The position numbers and the translations under genes were made by a program. This document shows, in pieces, positions 35,892 through 45,287 of a stretch of DNA of 64,000 bases. The first letter of the stretch is position 1; every line of letters begins with the position of its first letter. The stretch is from Chloroflexota bacterium (lineage in GTDB: Bacteria > Chloroflexota > Anaerolineae > Promineifilales > Promineifilaceae): assembly GCA_014584575.1 (NCBI GenBank), contig JACTMP010000023.1, positions 1-64,000 of the forward strand, in the 5' to 3' direction. Below the pieces are notes generated by a model, which saw nothing but the letters and a program-made list of their open reading frames with translations, made no database searches and was not told where the DNA came from.

Positions 35892-38800
35892 ATGGACATG
35901 GGTCAAAGTTCATACGAAGACGTTCTTGATGTTGTCTTAGCTTTCTTGAACGCTAGTACTTGGACTGAAGCCAAGCAAATTGCTGTAAAACACCTTGACC
36001 AATTATGTTCGAAAACAACTCGCATGGTATTTGTTGACTTACTTCAACAGTATGCAGCCAACCAAGAAGCCGTTAACGACCTTAGCAGACATTGGGAAAT
36101 AATCCAAGGATGCTGTGCCCAAGGGGTAGATGCAGCTTTTGCCAAATATTTGCACCCGAAAAATGATATTCCAGAATCTGTTATCAATGCAGTATTAGAT
36201 TTCTTGAATGCCGAAACATGGACAGAACTAAAAGGAATTGTTGAGGCTACCTATCTTCTGTTATTTTCTGATAAGGCAGAAATAATATTTGAAGACCTGA
36301 TTCGTCAAAATAAGGATAATGTACAAGCTGTCCAAGACCTAATAGAAAGACGGCATCTACTGGAACAGTGTAAGAGGAAAGGAATCGACCAGGCCTTTGT
36401 CTCTGCAAATCCTTTACTTGACCCCAATCTAGATCAGGCTCTTTCGGAGTTTTTATACTCATCTAATAGCTGGAGCGAAACTCGTAATGCACTTCTTAAA
36501 TGGCAACCTCTACTTGTCAGCCAAGAAGCATTGAAAGCCATTGATGAAATCATATTACCGACAGAAACAGATAATGACTTTGCTGAGGTTATACAATTTC
36601 GCCGAGATTTGCTTGAAAAGACTCTTAAAAACGGGATGCAATTCACTCTTGAGCAAATTGAACTGCTCGAATTAGCAGATTCTTGGCCCCAGGATTTACA
36701 TCAAAAAGTATTTGCGATAAGAACAAACGAAGATGCAGCCGCAATTGTTGACGAACACCCAGAAACATGGCCTTTTATTAAGAAAATGCTTTCTAAAAAC
36801 GATCCGGAGTGGAGTAGACGAATAGATGAGGTAGAGGAAATTCAAGGTAAAATTCAGAACTTGCGATTACCATTCGAAATGCCTGCGCGAATTGAACTCT
36901 GTAAACAGGCGATTCATTTACTTGAAGACTATGGTAAATCAGAGTTGTGGGCCTTATTTCAAGGGGAACTCGCTAATAGCTATGCAAAAAGTTCATTGGG
37001 AAGTAGAAGAGAAAATATTGAGAAAGCAATTGATCACTATAAACGAGCTTTAGGAGTTCTTAATCCTGCCCATAATGCGTTCCTGTGGGCCATGACTCAA
37101 TACAACCTGGGTAATACTTATCATCGCCGAATTGATGAAGATCGATTCGATAATATCGAATTGGCTATTTATCATCATTTGCAAGCACTAACCGAAATTA
37201 CAAGTAAATCTAACCCAATAGAATGGGCAGATATTCAGCATGGTCTGGGAACATGCCACCTTGACCGATACAAAGAGTCAAAGACAAAAAACGTTGAAAC
37301 CGCTATTGGATATCTTGAAGCTGCCTCTAAAATATACAAGCAGAAGTCTTCGGATGTTGACTTGGCTATGGTTAATAAATCGTTAGGTCAGGCTTACATG
37401 GAGAAAGCAGATCCAACAGAGTCAAGAAAAGCTATTACCTACTTCAACGAGGCGCTGAATTTCTATACAGTAGAATCCTACCCTCTTGAATTTGCTTATA
37501 CCCACAATAGTATTGCCACAGCGTATAGGAGATCAGACAACATTGATGACATTAAACAAGCTAATATTCACTTGATTAAGGCGCTAAAGATTTTGACCAT
37601 CGAAAATCACCCTCGAGAATATGCTGGCATTAATCATAATTTAGGACTCAGCTATTCACATTTGAGCAAAGAAAACACCTATTTCTATCCTAAAGCTGTT
37701 GAACATTTGCAGATCGCGCTGGACGTTCGTCAGGAACTTGATTTACCTCTTGATTTGCGGAACTCTGCGATCAGCCTTGGGAATTTACAGTTTAGGTTTA
37801 AAGAATGGGAAAAAGCTGAAGCTGCCTATGCTATTGGCATTGAAGCTGGTGAAATACTGTTGATAGATGCTTATACAATTATGGGCCGACGCCTTGAAAT
37901 TAGCGATGTCTCCCGAATTTATGCTGCTGCTACATATTGCCTATTGAAAATGGGAAGGCATAACGATGCTTTGTACCTTTTTGAACAAGGCAAAGCACGC
38001 CTGATGGCACAAGCGTTATCTAGCGAGGAAACTTCTTTAAGTATTATTTCCTCAGACACACGCCGTGCGTTTGAAAAAGTCAATCAAAAGATCAAGAATT
38101 TGGAATATCACTCGCCTGTTGAAGATCCATTAAGGCTTTCCGACCGAGAGTTATCTGACCTTTTGAAACAGGCCCGTGATGAGCAAAAAAGGGTAGTCGA
38201 AAAGATTCATTCACAGCAGCCTGAATTTATAGCTACTGACCTGACAGTGCAGGAAATCTTGGAAACAATTCCTGAAAAAACCATCCTTGTAGCACCTCTG
38301 GTCACGCAGCATGGAACTGCCGTTTTTATCATCCCCTCTAAAACGTCTTCTATATCAGACAAGCACATACTGTGGCTAGATAATTTTACAACATATTATC
38401 TCACGTTTCTTCGTGAAAGATGGCAAAAAGCATATCAGGAGAAACCTATTGGAGAATCTTTAAGTTACATAAATCTCATCTCTGACATTACTAACGAACT
38501 ATGGGATCTGTTAATTGGCCCTATTCATGATCAGCTTCAAAGCCAGTCTGTCAACTCTGTGATTTTTATGCCTCAGGGAGGGTTACAGATGTTTCCATTG
38601 CACGCAGCTTGGCATGAGATCAATGGCAAAAGACACTTCTTCATGGATGATTATTCAGTCTCGTATATTCCCTCAGTTTATTCAATGAAAACATCACTTC
38701 TCAGAGTCAATAAACAAAAACAAAAAAGTGCCTTGATCGCTGGGGTTGAAAAATACAGTTCTCTCAGGCCGCTTAAATTTTCAAGGCATGAAGTGGAAGT

Positions 38801-39401
38801 CGTGGCGCGAATACTCAAAACGAGCCCCTTGTTTGACGGGGATGTTACAAAGGCGTCAATAAAGGAAGTGACACCCGGTAAAGCTTTTCTGCATTTTTCC
38901 TGTCATGGAGAATTTGCCTGGCAAAGGGATGCTCTAGATTCGGCTATATTTTTGTACAATGATGAACCACTAACACTCGCTGAAATCATTGGTCATTTCG
39001 ACTTAAAATCAACAAGATTAGCTACTCTTTCCTCTTGCGAAAGCGGGATTGTCGATCTCAGTGTCCCAGATGAAGCAATCGGATTACCGGCTGGTTTTCT
39101 TCAAGCAGGCGTCGCCGGTGTTGTGTCGACCCTTTGGCCAATAGACGACCTTAGCACATCTCTCTTAATGGAAATATTTTACGATCAGATGATCAATCAT
39201 AATGAATCGCCTCAGCAAGCTTTGCAAACTGCGCAGATATGGCTTCGCAACGCTACTAATGGGGAAATTAGAGAGAAATTGAGAAGCAGCGGTTCTATAT
39301 GGGCGACAAAAATCAATATTGAATTAGGTTTCACTGATCCCAAATACAAGCTTTATAAAAAACCATACTATTGGGCAGCATTTATTTTTACTGGCACGTA
39401 A
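35892..39401 (+). CDS. Helical-repeat/TPR/CHAT-domain protease
   Basis: 1169 residues. N-terminal helical repeats (about 8-90, 97-175, 183-265) share L.FLNA.TW.E...I and ...AF. A TPR region follows (about 330-690; YNLGNTYHRR, HNLGLSYSHL, GNLQFRFKEWEKAEAAY). The CHAT caspase-like domain (about 770-1169) keeps its dyad: HFSCHGEF with His1005 and LSSCESG with Cys1049, plus AGVAGVVSTLWPIDD. TPR-CHAT proteases act in cell-death and phage-defence systems such as Craspase. ATG at 35892 has AAGGAG 5 nt upstream. It probably cleaves a partner once a signal binds the repeats. Confidence 0.9.
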   Translation: MDMGQSSYEDVLDVVLAFLNASTWTEAKQIAVKHLDQLCSKTTRMVFVDLLQQYAANQEAVNDLSRHWEIIQGCCAQGVDAAFAKYLHPKNDIPESVINAVLDFLNAETWTELKGIVEATYLLLFSDKAEIIFEDLIRQNKDNVQAVQDLIERRHLLEQCKRKGIDQAFVSANPLLDPNLDQALSEFLYSSNSWSETRNALLKWQPLLVSQEALKAIDEIILPTETDNDFAEVIQFRRDLLEKTLKNGMQFTLEQIELLELADSWPQDLHQKVFAIRTNEDAAAIVDEHPETWPFIKKMLSKNDPEWSRRIDEVEEIQGKIQNLRLPFEMPARIELCKQAIHLLEDYGKSELWALFQGELANSYAKSSLGSRRENIEKAIDHYKRALGVLNPAHNAFLWAMTQYNLGNTYHRRIDEDRFDNIELAIYHHLQALTEITSKSNPIEWADIQHGLGTCHLDRYKESKTKNVETAIGYLEAASKIYKQKSSDVDLAMVNKSLGQAYMEKADPTESRKAITYFNEALNFYTVESYPLEFAYTHNSIATAYRRSDNIDDIKQANIHLIKALKILTIENHPREYAGINHNLGLSYSHLSKENTYFYPKAVEHLQIALDVRQELDLPLDLRNSAISLGNLQFRFKEWEKAEAAYAIGIEAGEILLIDAYTIMGRRLEISDVSRIYAAATYCLLKMGRHNDALYLFEQGKARLMAQALSSEETSLSIISSDTRRAFEKVNQKIKNLEYHSPVEDPLRLSDRELSDLLKQARDEQKRVVEKIHSQQPEFIATDLTVQEILETIPEKTILVAPLVTQHGTAVFIIPSKTSSISDKHILWLDNFTTYYLTFLRERWQKAYQEKPIGESLSYINLISDITNELWDLLIGPIHDQLQSQSVNSVIFMPQGGLQMFPLHAAWHEINGKRHFFMDDYSVSYIPSVYSMKTSLLRVNKQKQKSALIAGVEKYSSLRPLKFSRHEVEVVARILKTSPLFDGDVTKASIKEVTPGKAFLHFSCHGEFAWQRDALDSAIFLYNDEPLTLAEIIGHFDLKSTRLATLSSCESGIVDLSVPDEAIGLPAGFLQAGVAGVVSTLWPIDDLSTSLLMEIFYDQMINHNESPQQALQTAQIWLRNATNGEIREKLRSSGSIWATKINIELGFTDPKYKLYKKPYYWAAFIFTGT

Positions 39402-39416
39402 AAAGGTGAATTGCAT

Positions 39417-40226
39417 ATGACAAGCAAGTCTGATCCCGACACCCTATTAGCGGCTTTTTTGGAAATTGAGGACGAGTTACCTGATTTAGTCGGTGAATCC
39501 AAATGGTCAACTATTTCCGGTGAGTTCAATAGGTCTTTGACTGATTTGCGAGACTCACAAGCGGAAACCATACGTCTAGAGTCGTGTGTAAAGATTATGG
39601 ATATTCTCACTACTATTGAGCCAGCACGTACCAGATTGGCCGTTATTATTGATTCATTAGACATGAGAAGTAGTGTTTTAACAGGTATTGCTACCATTGC
39701 AGAGCAAATTAACTGTACACAAACAGAAATACAGGAATTCAATAAGGAAATCTCAAGAATCGCTTCTTCATCCAGGAACGTTACCATGAAGGAAGATTTT
39801 ACTAAAGCGAAAACCGTCAAATTTGGGAACCTGGACTTTGATTTTGGTGATACTGTAGAAATCGCCGCAAATATTATTGCATTGGTAAATGCAACGTTTG
39901 TCGAGAAGAATTCTTTACTTGTTGCGGTTGGTATTTTGCTTGCTGCTAGCAGTTTGTATAAAAAAGCCACAATCGATATTTCTGAACAAGATGCCAGTGT
40001 CCTTTGGGGTTTAAGTGAATCGGGGAGCAAATCTAAAACAGCTAAAGAAGATGAGATTCTAACTTATGTTAACACCAGGCGTGAAAGAATTTCTCTTGCT
40101 CCTTTGTCAAAGGAGCAGGTTAAAAACTCTCTTCAAAAATTATATATCCTTGGTTGTGTCAAACCCACTGAGAGGCCAAAAGAGGGTTGGAAGATAATCG
40201 AAAAAGTTAAGATAGCTCACCGATAA
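39417..40226 (+). CDS. Uncharacterised protein with hydrophobic hairpin and C-terminal winged-helix-like end, third gene of the CHAT cassette
   Basis: 269 residues from ATG at 39417 (AAGGTGA upstream). The N-terminal 120 residues are helical with heptad-like leucines. Residues about 147-183 (VEIAANIIALVNATFVEKNSLLVAVGILLAASSLYKKA) could form two closely spaced hydrophobic helices. The last 65 residues (DEILTYVNTRRERISLAPLSKEQVKNSLQKLYILGCVK) look like a winged helix. No family recognised. Tight linkage to the CHAT protease suggests a target or effector, perhaps a membrane-disrupting protein released by cleavage. This is inference only. Confidence 0.75.
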   Translation: MTSKSDPDTLLAAFLEIEDELPDLVGESKWSTISGEFNRSLTDLRDSQAETIRLESCVKIMDILTTIEPARTRLAVIIDSLDMRSSVLTGIATIAEQINCTQTEIQEFNKEISRIASSSRNVTMKEDFTKAKTVKFGNLDFDFGDTVEIAANIIALVNATFVEKNSLLVAVGILLAASSLYKKATIDISEQDASVLWGLSESGSKSKTAKEDEILTYVNTRRERISLAPLSKEQVKNSLQKLYILGCVKPTERPKEGWKIIEKVKIAHR

Positions 40227-40279
40227 GCCGCTGAATAAGCACAATTAACCCTTTTGAATTTATGCTCATATCCCTACTT

Positions 40280-40972
40280 CTATTTGAAGCCAGTAATGAC
40301 GGCCGTCCGCAAATCCTCTATATTCTCCGCCACCGTCTTCGGCCCCCCAAATACCGCGCTGCCCACCACCAAAACAGTGGCTCCCGCCTGCACCACCTCG
40401 GCCGCATTGGCCGGGCTGATTCCGCCATCCACTTCCAACCAGGCGGTGGGATTAACCGCATCCAACATCTGCCGCAGCCGCCGAATTTTGTCGGTACTGC
40501 CCGGAATGTAACGCTGCCCACCAAAACCGGGATTCACGGACATAATCAATACCAGGTCTACCTCCGGCAAAATCTCTTCCAGCATCACCAACGGGGTGGC
40601 CGGGTTTAGCGTCACACCCGCTTTCAGCCCCAAATCCTGGATCGCCTGCACGGTGCGGTGCAAATGGCGCGTCGCTTCCACATGCACCGTCAGCCGATCT
40701 GCGCCCGCCTGGGCAAACTCCTCCAGGAAACGGTCAGGCTCCTCAATCATCAGGTGGACATCCAGCAGCGTGTTGGTTTCGTTGGCCAACGGCCGTAACG
40801 CCCGCACCGCCACCGGCCCAAAGGAGATGTTCGGCACAAAACGGCCGTCCATCACATCCACATGCAGCCAATCCGCCCCCGCCGCCACCGCTTCCCGCGC
40901 ATGGCTCTCCAACCGGGCAAAATCGGCCGCCAGAATGGAGGGGGCTATCTTAATTTTTTGCAGTCTTGCCAA
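40280..40972 (-). CDS. rpe: Ribulose-phosphate 3-epimerase
   Basis: 230 residues, full length. Interconverts ribulose-5-phosphate and xylulose-5-phosphate. Motifs: IAPSILAADFARL, HVDVMDGRFVPNISFG (metal His and Asp), DVHLMIEEP, MSVNPGFGGQ and EVDGGISP. It is the last of three minus-strand genes with transketolase, a sensible pentose phosphate pairing. An ACGGCCGT octamer encodes part of the C-terminus and one encodes DGR of the metal site. Confidence 0.96.
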   Translation of the reverse strand: MARLQKIKIAPSILAADFARLESHAREAVAAGADWLHVDVMDGRFVPNISFGPVAVRALRPLANETNTLLDVHLMIEEPDRFLEEFAQAGADRLTVHVEATRHLHRTVQAIQDLGLKAGVTLNPATPLVMLEEILPEVDLVLIMSVNPGFGGQRYIPGSTDKIRRLRQMLDAVNPTAWLEVDGGISPANAAEVVQAGATVLVVGSAVFGGPKTVAENIEDLRTAVITGFK

Positions 40973-40987
40973 AGTCTCTCTGCACCA

Positions 40988-41536
40988 CTACCAGATACGT
41001 CCCGGTTGACATTCTATTGTTAGCCCTCGGTCCAAATCAAGCGCCGGCATTTGCCCCAGTCGCAAGATCATCACCCCGGTTTGATCGGGTGTGGGAACCA
41101 AACCATGTTCGTCCCGGCCAGCCAGCGGGCCACGCCAGAGTTCCCAACCCAACCGGCTGTAAAATGCCGTTCGCTCCGTTTCTAAACAGGCAATCACATA
41201 CTCATCAGCGATCTCACCTGCCAGCCGACGCATGAGGGCGCTCCCATACCCGTGTCCTTGAGAGGACGGTAATGTAGCGACAGCATCCACATAGGCTGTT
41301 TTCAAGATCGGGTGACCCTCCGGTTGCAGCCAACGGGTTGTCACCAGAGCATGACCCACCAATATCTCATCTCGATATGCAAGGAAATGCCAGCCACCCG
41401 AAGGGACATAAGAAAAAAGATGTTGGAAATCTTCTTCCTGATGGGCGGCGATACAAAGCTGGATAATCTCTGTTCGGGTAGCCGGGTCTAACTCTTCCGT
41501 CCGGGCGGAAGTTATTATGACCGATTCGGTACTCAT
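40988..41536 (-). CDS. GNAT acetyltransferase resembling aminoglycoside 2'-N-acetyltransferase
   Basis: 182 residues. GNAT core with TAYVDAVATLPSSQGHGYGSALMRRLAGEI, where Q-x-x-G-x-G/A binds acetyl-CoA. The C-terminal half matches the AAC(2')-I pattern: FYSRLGWELWRGP, TPDQTGVMILRLG and a last stretch LDLDRGLTIECQPGRIW (mycobacterial AAC(2') ends LTCDWRDGDVW, from memory). The true substrate may not be an antibiotic. It lies 3 bp after the transketolase gene's stop, on the same strand. Confidence 0.75.
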   Translation of the reverse strand: MSTESVIITSARTEELDPATRTEIIQLCIAAHQEEDFQHLFSYVPSGGWHFLAYRDEILVGHALVTTRWLQPEGHPILKTAYVDAVATLPSSQGHGYGSALMRRLAGEIADEYVIACLETERTAFYSRLGWELWRGPLAGRDEHGLVPTPDQTGVMILRLGQMPALDLDRGLTIECQPGRIW

Positions 41537-41539
41537 ACC

Positions 41540-43528
41540 TTACTGTATTACTGCCAGCGCCGCTTCAGCTACTGCCTCTGGCGTAAGGCCAAGTTTTTCA
41601 TAGATTGTTTTATATGGCGCGGAGGCGCCGAAGCGATCCAGGCCCACGGCCGTGCCGCCATCTCCAATATACCGTTCCCAACCCAGGGTAACGCCGGCTT
41701 CAATGGAGACTCGCGCTTTGATGTGTGGCGGCAGTACCGTGTGCCGGTAAACGTCTGGCTGTTTGGCAAACAGTTCCCAGGAAGGCATGGACACCACCTG
41801 CGCCCCAATGCCCTTTTCCGCCAGCAGTTTTTCCGCTTCCAGAGCAATGGCGACTTCCGACCCTGTGCCGATAAGCAAAACCTGTGGCTGGCGGGTGGGC
41901 TGTTTGATGACGTATGCGCCGCGCGCCACGCTGCCGGTAATTTGTGACTGCACATGATTGAGCGTGGGCACACCCTGGCGTGTCAGGATGAGGGCGGTGG
42001 GGCCGCTTTTGTTTTCCAGGGCGATTTGCCAGGCTTCGGCAACTTCGACGGCGTCACACGGCCGTATCACCGTCAGCCCCGGTATCGCCCGCAAACTCAT
42101 CAACTGCTCAATCGGCTGGTGCGTGGGGCCGTCTTCGCCCAGGCCAATGCTGTCATGCGTAAAGACGTAGATGACCGGCAGCCCCATCAGCGCCGCCAAC
42201 CGAACCGAGCCGCGCATATAGTCGGAAAAAACGAGGAAGGTGCCGCCATACGGCCGTACCCCCCCATGCAACACCATCCCATTCATCATCCCGCCCATAG
42301 CATGTTCACGGATGCCAAAATGGATGTACCGCCCGGAGAAGTCGTTCCGCGACAGGGGCGTTTCCCCTTTGAGCGCCGTGTTGTTTGAGCCAGTCAGGTC
42401 GGCCGAGCCGCCCAGCAAATAGGGCACATGGGGTGCTATCGCGTTCAACACCATGCCGGACGAAGCCCGCGTCGCCAGCGCCTTGCCCACTTCAAAGCTG
42501 GGCATCATCGCGCCCCAATCGGCGGGCAGGTCGCCATTGAGCGCCTGCCGGAACGCCGCCGCCGGTTCCGGGTGCGCCTCCTGGTAACGTGCCCACAATG
42601 CTTCCCATTCTGCTTGCGCCGCGCCGCTGCCTGCCAGAAACGCGGGAACCTCATCGGGCACGTAAAACAGCGGTTCCAATGGCCAGCCTAACGCCTGTTT
42701 GGTCAGGCGGATTTCTTCTTCGCCCAGCGGTTCGCCATGTGCTTTGGATGTGTCCTGGCGGTTGGGGCTGCCATACCCAATGTGGGTGCGGCAGGCGATG
42801 ATGCACGGCCGTGCCGACCCCTGTGCCTCTTGAATGGCGGCCATTACGGCCAACGGATCGTGCCCGTCTACGCGGCTGGTGTGCCAGCCATACGCCGTAT
42901 AACGCGCCAGCACATCTTCAGAGAATGTGAGATCGGTACGGCCGTCAATCGTGATCCCATTATCGTCATACAGCACAATCAACTTGCTCAGTCCCAAATG
43001 CCCCGCCAGCGAAGACGCCTCGCCAGACACCCCTTCCATCAGGTCGCCATCGCTGGCGATCACGTAGGTGTAATGATCCACCAGGTCAAAACCAGGCCGG
43101 TTAAATCGCACCGCCAGCCACTTTTCCGCCAGCGCCATGCCTACGGCATTGGTAATGCCCTGCCCCAACGGGCCGGTGGTCGTTTCCACGCCCGGCGTGT
43201 GCCCATACTCCGGGTGGCCCGGCGTGGCGCTGCCCCACTGCCGGAACTGCATCAGTTCAGACATAGGCAGGTCATAGCCGCTCAGGTGCAGCAGGCTGTA
43301 CAGCAGCATCGAGCCATGCCCGGCCGACAACACAAAACGGTCGCGGTCAAACCATTGCGGGTCTTGTGGATTGTGTTTCAAAAACTGCGTCCACAGGACG
43401 ACGGCCACATCGGCCATGCCCATGGGCATCCCCGGATGGCCGATATTGGCCTTTTGTACGGCGTCCATTGTCAGCCCACGAATGGTGTTGGCCGCCAGAC
43501 GATGTTTTTCCAAGTTGTATGTGGTCAT
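41540..43528 (-). CDS. tkt: Transketolase
   Basis: 662 residues from ATG at 43528 (GAGGAA upstream). Thiamine diphosphate enzyme moving two-carbon units in the pentose phosphate pathway. Motifs: [25 protein letters not shown], the ThDP motif [22 protein letters not shown]...[21 protein letters not shown], and [19 protein letters not shown] in the pyrimidine domain. Complete in length. In operon with the acetyltransferase and rpe. Confidence 0.96.
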   Translation of the reverse strand: MTTYNLEKHRLAANTIRGLTMDAVQKANIGHPGMPMGMADVAVVLWTQFLKHNPQDPQWFDRDRFVLSAGHGSMLLYSLLHLSGYDLPMSELMQFRQWGSATPGHPEYGHTPGVETTTGPLGQGITNAVGMALAEKWLAVRFNRPGFDLVDHYTYVIASDGDLMEGVSGEASSLAGHLGLSKLIVLYDDNGITIDGRTDLTFSEDVLARYTAYGWHTSRVDGHDPLAVMAAIQEAQGSARPCIIACRTHIGYGSPNRQDTSKAHGEPLGEEEIRLTKQALGWPLEPLFYVPDEVPAFLAGSGAAQAEWEALWARYQEAHPEPAAAFRQALNGDLPADWGAMMPSFEVGKALATRASSGMVLNAIAPHVPYLLGGSADLTGSNNTALKGETPLSRNDFSGRYIHFGIREHAMGGMMNGMVLHGGVRPYGGTFLVFSDYMRGSVRLAALMGLPVIYVFTHDSIGLGEDGPTHQPIEQLMSLRAIPGLTVIRPCDAVEVAEAWQIALENKSGPTALILTRQGVPTLNHVQSQITGSVARGAYVIKQPTRQPQVLLIGTGSEVAIALEAEKLLAEKGIGAQVVSMPSWELFAKQPDVYRHTVLPPHIKARVSIEAGVTLGWERYIGDGGTAVGLDRFGASAPYKTIYEKLGLTPEAVAEAALAVIQ

Positions 43529-43545
43529 GTTGTTTCCTCGTTGTT

Positions 43546-43616
43546 CGTAATCCGTAATCCGCAACCCATAATCCGATTTTAGACTTCGGTTTACGGATTA
43601 CGTTTTACGGATCACG
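43546..43616. repeat. Tandem-word hairpin, GTAATCCG family
   Basis: CGTAATCCGTAATCCG...ATAATCCG on the left and CGGTTTACGGATTACG...TACGGATCACG on the right pair imperfectly. It fills the space between the SDR stop and the transketolase start. Confidence 0.75.
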
Positions 43617-44387
43617 TCATTTCGGCGCCATGCGGATCGCGCCATCGAGCCGGATGACTTCGCCGTTGAGCATTTCGTTTTCAATGATGTGTTGGGCCAG
43701 GGCGGCGTATTCATCGGGGCGGCCCAGGCGAGAAGGGAAAGGCACCTGTTCGGCTAATGATTGGCGCGCTTTTTCCGGCAGCCCGGCCATCATCGGCGTT
43801 TCAAAAATGCCGGGGGCAATGGTCATCACCCGGATGCCGGAACGGGCCAGTTCGCGGGCCAGCGGCAGCGTCAGCGCCACCACGCCGCCTTTGCTGGCGG
43901 CGTAAGCTACCTGCCCAATTTGCCCATCAAAGGCGGCCACGGAAGCGGTGTTGATGATGACGCCCCGCTCACCGGCGGCGTTTGGTTCCCCTTTGCTCAT
44001 CACCGCCGCCGCCAACCGGACGACGTTAAATGTGCCCACCAGGTTGATCTGGATGACTTTACTGAAAGCGTCAAAATCGTGCGGATTGCCTTCGCGGTCA
44101 AGCAGTTTGGCAGCAATGGCAATACCGGCGCAGTTGATGACGCCGTGCAATGCGCCAAAAGTGGTGACGGCCGTGGTCACGGCCGTGTCCACATCCGCCG
44201 CACTGGTCACATCCACCCGCACAAAACGGACACTCTCGCCCAATTCGGCCGCCAGTTCCGCCCCCGCCGCCTCATTCAAATCGGCAATAATCACGTTCCC
44301 ACCGGCCTGCGCCAGCCGCCGTACACAGGCCGCCCCCAGGCCGGAACTGCCCCCCGTTACCAAAAATGTATGCTTTTGAATCTGCAT
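43617..44387 (-). CDS. Short-chain dehydrogenase/reductase (3-hydroxyacyl-CoA dehydrogenase type 2-like)
   Basis: 256 residues. Rossmann fold: [17 protein letters not shown] (NAD-binding TGxxxGxG), NCAGIA, catalytic [23 protein letters not shown] (Ser, Tyr, Lys), and [14 protein letters not shown]. The pattern with FDGQIGQ is that of HSD17B10/type 2 hydroxyacyl-CoA dehydrogenases. Substrate may be a short 3-hydroxyacyl-CoA. An acetoacetyl-CoA synthetase is encoded 3 kb away, which would fit short-chain acid metabolism. Confidence 0.9.
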   Translation of the reverse strand: MQIQKHTFLVTGGSSGLGAACVRRLAQAGGNVIIADLNEAAGAELAAELGESVRFVRVDVTSAADVDTAVTTAVTTFGALHGVINCAGIAIAAKLLDREGNPHDFDAFSKVIQINLVGTFNVVRLAAAVMSKGEPNAAGERGVIINTASVAAFDGQIGQVAYAASKGGVVALTLPLARELARSGIRVMTIAPGIFETPMMAGLPEKARQSLAEQVPFPSRLGRPDEYAALAQHIIENEMLNGEVIRLDGAIRMAPK

Positions 44388-44409
44388 TGATTTTTACCTC
44401 TTTCCGTCC

Positions 44410-44443
44410 AGAGCTGACAGGTTTCCCAAAACCTGTCAGCTCT
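44410..44443. repeat. Interspersed hairpin, CCTGACAGG family (GAGCTG variant)
   Basis: AGAGCTGACAGGTTT (44410-44424) pairs with AAACCTGTCAGCTCT (44429-44443). It has the same paired G-C swap as the 9606 copy. Located between divergent genes, upstream of both SDR and SRAP genes. Confidence 0.9.
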
Positions 44444-44560
44444 CTTGCCAAAAGTTGCCGGATTTTAACACAATTACGGCAACTTTAACGCGCCCATGTT
44501 TCCGCCTGCCATGTGTGGTAAAATCACGCCATAACCAATGACCATTGACAAAGGAACGCT

Positions 44561-45241
44561 ATGTGTGGCCGATTTGCGCTCATTTCCTCAACCGAAGAAG
44601 TAGCCGATGCCTTAGGGGTTGATCCGGCGACTATTGCCGACATTCCCCCGGCTGTGCCCCGCTACAACATCGCCCCCACCCAACCGGTGCTGGCGGCCTA
44701 TCTGGATGACGCCGGGCAGCGCCGCCTGACCTTTTTTCAGTGGGGTCTGGTGCCGTCCTGGTCAAAAGATGTGACCATTGGCTCCCGGCTGATCAATGCC
44801 CGGTCGGAAACGGTGACGGAAAAACCATCGTTCCGCAACGCCTTCAAACGCCGCCGCTGCCTGATTCCGGCCGACGGTTTTTATGAATGGCAGAAGCTGA
44901 ATGGCGGTAAACAGCCCATGTATATTCACGGAGCCGACGGCCGTCCGCTGGCGCTGGCGGGACTGTGGGAAGTATGGCAAGAGCCAGAGGGCACACGGCT
45001 GCAAACCTGTACCATCCTTACCACCACGCCGAATGAATTGATGGCCCCCATTCATGACCGGATGCCGGTCATCCTGGAACCGGAAGATTACGCCATGTGG
45101 CTGGAACCGGGTGCGCACCCAGATGAGGCGCTGCACCTGCTACGGCCGTACCCCGCCGCCAACATGAAAGCGTATCCGGTGAGTACGGCCGTGAATAATC
45201 CCCGCAATGACGCGCCAGAGTGCATCCACAGAATTGGATAA
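44561..45241 (+). CDS. SRAP-family abasic-site protein (HMCES/YedK)
   Basis: 226 residues, MCGRFAL at the start so that Cys2 becomes the N-terminal nucleophile after Met removal. It forms a thiazolidine crosslink with abasic sites in single-stranded DNA and shields them. Other family residues: PRYNIAPTQ, WGLVPSWSKD, LINARSETV (Asn), RRCLIPADGFYEW (Glu) and APIHDRMPVIL (His). Complete in length. Shine-Dalgarno AAAGGAACGCT. Confidence 0.95.
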   Translation: MCGRFALISSTEEVADALGVDPATIADIPPAVPRYNIAPTQPVLAAYLDDAGQRRLTFFQWGLVPSWSKDVTIGSRLINARSETVTEKPSFRNAFKRRRCLIPADGFYEWQKLNGGKQPMYIHGADGRPLALAGLWEVWQEPEGTRLQTCTILTTTPNELMAPIHDRMPVILEPEDYAMWLEPGAHPDEALHLLRPYPAANMKAYPVSTAVNNPRNDAPECIHRIG

Positions 45242-45287
45242 GTGTCAGGTGTCAAGTATCACCAACTTGACACCTGACACCTGACAC
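45242..45287. repeat. Tandem-word hairpin abutting the gmhB start codon
   Basis: GTGTCAGGTGTCAAGT (45242-45257) pairs perfectly with ACTTGACACCTGACAC (45265-45280), followed by another CTGACAC. It begins at the SRAP stop and ends one base before the next ATG, which has no Shine-Dalgarno. Confidence 0.85.

Larger units (their letters stand above)
35159..40279. other. AT-rich gene island free of ACGGCCGT octamers
   Basis: Base composition drops to about 40% GC by eye, against nearly 60% on both sides. None of the genome-wide octamers occurs here; the gap from 33959 to 40299 is the longest in the window, more than twice the next. It contains three genes in one direction with 15 bp gaps. No transposase, integrase or flanking repeat was seen, so the way of entry is unclear. 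Confidence 0.8.

Noticed and set aside
39368..40030. 220-residue open frame opposite the third cassette gene
   Set aside because: Shadow frame in AT-rich coding DNA; the plus-strand frame has a ribosome site and operon spacing.
35159..40279. Island as prophage or IS-borne cargo
   Set aside because: No integrase, transposase, phage gene or terminal repeat was seen at either edge.
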